From Taenia hydatigena (lineage: Eukaryota > Platyhelminthes > Cestoda > Cyclophyllidea > Taeniidae), in contig JADWOT020000009.1 in the NCBI GenBank assembly GCA_036345935.2, positions 6,219,381 to 6,283,380 on the forward strand: a stretch of DNA of 64,000 nt, in the 5' to 3' direction. The notes below the pieces were generated by a model. The model was not told where the DNA came from, did not search any database, and worked only from the letters and a program-made list of their open reading frames with translations. Of this stretch, positions 61,525 through 64,000 are shown piece by piece. Position 1 is the stretch's first letter. Each line of letters starts with the position of its first letter. The position numbers were made by a program, and so were the translations under genes.

Positions 61525-64000
61525 TTCGGATGGAGTCACTTCCACAAGTGCGCCTGCGCCCACGCAGTCGCTTGCGCACTTAGGCACACATCCACACAGA
61601 TAAACAGGGTTATTTAAAAGAGAAAAACAGCCAACACAGCCAGTTCCTCTATCCATCTTTTTGTTCTCTCCTTTTTTAAACCAAAAATGCACAGACTCTA
61701 AGTGTGCGTTTTGCACGAACTCCACTCCCAAGGAATACTTACTTTATTCACCCCTCGGCTAAACAGGTTATCCCCATCAATGGTTATCTTCAACATCATT
61801 ATGCAACTTGCCAGCTCCGAAAACGAGCTTTGCCATTGTCATTCACAGTCGCCAGACCTAACTTCTGATCGAGTCAAACAGGGTCAATATATACATATAT
61901 ATATGTATAAGTGATTGTATGTAAGTATGTACAAGTTTACAAGTTCGCATAACTTGCCTTTCTCCTCCACAACCTGTCATTTTCTATATTCCGGCCTTCA
62001 CCATCTCCTTGTACTCAACTTTATATTTTATACTCAAAGCATGTAGCTGCCTCTCCTCTCCCATTAACCCCGACGCATTTTCATTTCCACTGGTTTTTTT
62101 TGAATTTAGACCTCTTAATGCATCACACCAGTCCGGGAGCGAATAAACGCTCACTCTAGTAGATGCTCCGATCTTTTTCGCTATCTAAAGGGAGCTCGTA
62201 TTTAAATACATTAAAGTTTTCTTCACTGACTTAGGAATTCAGACAATGGCGAACACCCGAGTCACTGGGAAAGCCAGTTTGGGTGTGTCTGCTATTAGAG
62301 CAGAGTGGAAATGCGCCCTCAGGCTCGGTTAAACACGAACGGAGCACGCAACGGACTGCGTGTGAGTATTTCTGCATGTAAAGCTTGTGTGGTGAGGCCT
62401 CTTGTCTGTGCAAAAAGTCAACGAACCAGTCCAATTATTTCTGAAATCAAACAAAACTTCGTACGTGCAAAGTGCGTGAAACAGAAATATTTTGGGCAAT
62501 GTATGCTTAGATGAGAAAATAAAAACGGTTATTTGCATAAGCATTCTTTTACATCCTAGGAGAGTCAGAAAAAACGTTTAGTTGAACAGGGCTGTTGTGT
62601 GTAATTAGGTAATGCAAGTTCTATTAAGTAAATCAGTCGACCCTTGTTCATTAGCCTACTAGAAAGCAGTTATCACAAACTGAACAAAATAAATTTTGCA
62701 GATTTTGGTTCGTTTGATGCAGGCGAATTGGGTGTTGGTCTCCGATTAGCACCGCTTTACAATACTAAGTGATTCGATGATGCCAAAATCTACCAGCGTC
62801 TACTATTGGTGAAACTTTTCCCCAATTCACAACAGGTACTATAGGTGTACGACGTTGGGTCAATTTCCTTAAATGCAGCGCTAATGTCCCAGGTGGACAG
62901 GGCTCAGATGCAAACAAGTGCGTGCACGTACGCACGGATGGCTAAAGGTCACAGGAAAAGTGCAGAGAGGCATGCCGAGACTTGCCCAGCCGTCGTCCAT
63001 GCGTGCCCGCCGTACGTACGTGGGTCTGCATCTTCGTGTGGCAATTGGCTATTTGGGCACAAAACACTCCACCCCCAACCATGTTTGCCGAAGTATTTAG
63101 AGTGGGGAAAGAAATAGCCTAATATCCCAATTTAGCTACTACGGCGACATCCCAAAGTAGGGTAAGACACGCGGAATTAGAAGGTATAGCCGATAGAACT
63201 ACAAAATTGGCTCGACATGTTTTGCAGCCTATTTATATCAACCTCACAAAACAGGCTTCAATCAAGATGGCCACATTTTCTTCTGTGAACATTCATCCTT
63301 GCCGAGATATTCGTACGTAGATGAGTGAAACACTGGTGTTCTGATATTCCATTGAGATAACGGGAGAAGTGACAACTAGACTGCGTCTCAAAGTGAATAT
63401 GCATATAACATCTGTGAAGAGCTTTAACTATTTTATTAACTAACTGAAGTTTTAGCGCATGGTTTCGCCTAGACTTCAACAAAAAGAAGAAAGTCTCCTT
63501 TAATAAATCATACACAGTTTCTTTATTATTAACATCGAGTTGCAAGTGGTAAAAACAAAATAAGATAATCTTTCCCTTACATAATTGCGGTGATAAAAAA
63601 GGGTTTGCTGCTTTTATGTGGAAGTGGAACGTAGGAGCTCCTGGAACCTAGCAACATTCACTTGTACTTTCCGTAAAGGAGAAGGTACATGTTAATGCTG
63701 AAATATGAAGAGAATAACTTGTGAAGCATAAAATAGTGTGGTTGATAAGGGTGGACAACTTAAAAATTGAGAGTAAGACCGACGCATCGCTGGTCTTCTC
63801 CGGTAAGTATGGTAAAAGCTGAGACTTTTTAAAATATAGGTATAAGAATACAGTCTTTCTAAGCAAGTCTTGGGATAGGGCTGACAATCAACTATTTCAT
63901 ACGCTTTTCACATTTTTATGCGTGACGATTAAGTAAACACATCTTGACGGTTTTCTGCATAGGTGTGAGACAAACAACCTGGACTTTTTCTTAGCCCATT
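61525..64000. other. 3' flank of the DPF gene; no further gene recognised
   Basis: The stretch just after the stop is 3' UTR. It includes short alternating AT runs near 61887-61908. Open frames further on (62305-62514, 62845-63117, 63258-63545) have no recognisable motif. Confidence 0.45.
62142..62147 (+). terminator. Candidate polyadenylation signal AATAAA of DPF
   Basis: First perfect AATAAA after the DPF stop, giving a 3' UTR of about 620 bases; a second one occurs near 62519. Confidence 0.45.

Noticed and set aside
1..64000. CRISPR arrays, insertion sequences, operons of bacterial type, rRNA genes
   Set aside because: None was seen; the gene structures are eukaryotic throughout.

Overview
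The window reads as nuclear DNA of a parasitic flatworm, most likely a tapeworm. This rests on two flatworm-type innexins, many spliced genes with GT-AG introns (several only 33-37 bp long, a size class known from cestodes), AATAAA signals, and long AT-rich gene-poor stretches. Nothing is bacterial or viral. The species cannot be fixed from the sequence alone.

Layout. 0-3 kb: the last exon of a BK-channel beta-subunit-like membrane protein (+). 5.6-6.7 kb: a complete axonemal dynein light chain 1 gene (DNAL1, +) with four tiny introns. It is convergent with 6.8-9.7 kb (-), a roughly 850-residue protein that resembles TAF1C of the RNA polymerase I factor SL1. 10-23.7 kb: mostly empty, with several copies of one dispersed repeat (one carrying an AT microsatellite) and a small secreted prohormone-like gene near 17 kb (-). 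23.75-27.6 kb: two innexin genes in tandem (-). 27.6-33.6 kb: no recognisable gene. 33.6-40.6 kb: a complete ten-exon UBXN7 orthologue (+), followed at 41.06 kb on the same strand by mitochondrial ribosomal protein L33. 44.65-61.5 kb: a large nine-exon d4/DPF (BAF45) chromatin reader gene (+), with Requiem N-terminal domain, d4 C2H2 finger and double PHD. It starts just downstream of a CCAAT/GC-box cluster and uses a GC-AG intron between the PHD fingers. 61.5-64 kb: its 3' flank.

The genes do not form one pathway: they cover cilia, gap junctions, membrane excitability, Pol I transcription, p97/ubiquitin, mitochondrial translation and chromatin. The pairs most likely to share expression are the two innexins, and UBXN7 with MRPL33. 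Exon junctions were assigned by hand from frame, splice dinucleotides and remembered family motifs. Phases close exactly for DNAL1, UBXN7 and both innexins, and the DPF exons sum to a whole number of codons. No new biological system was found; the most unusual points are gene-structure features.
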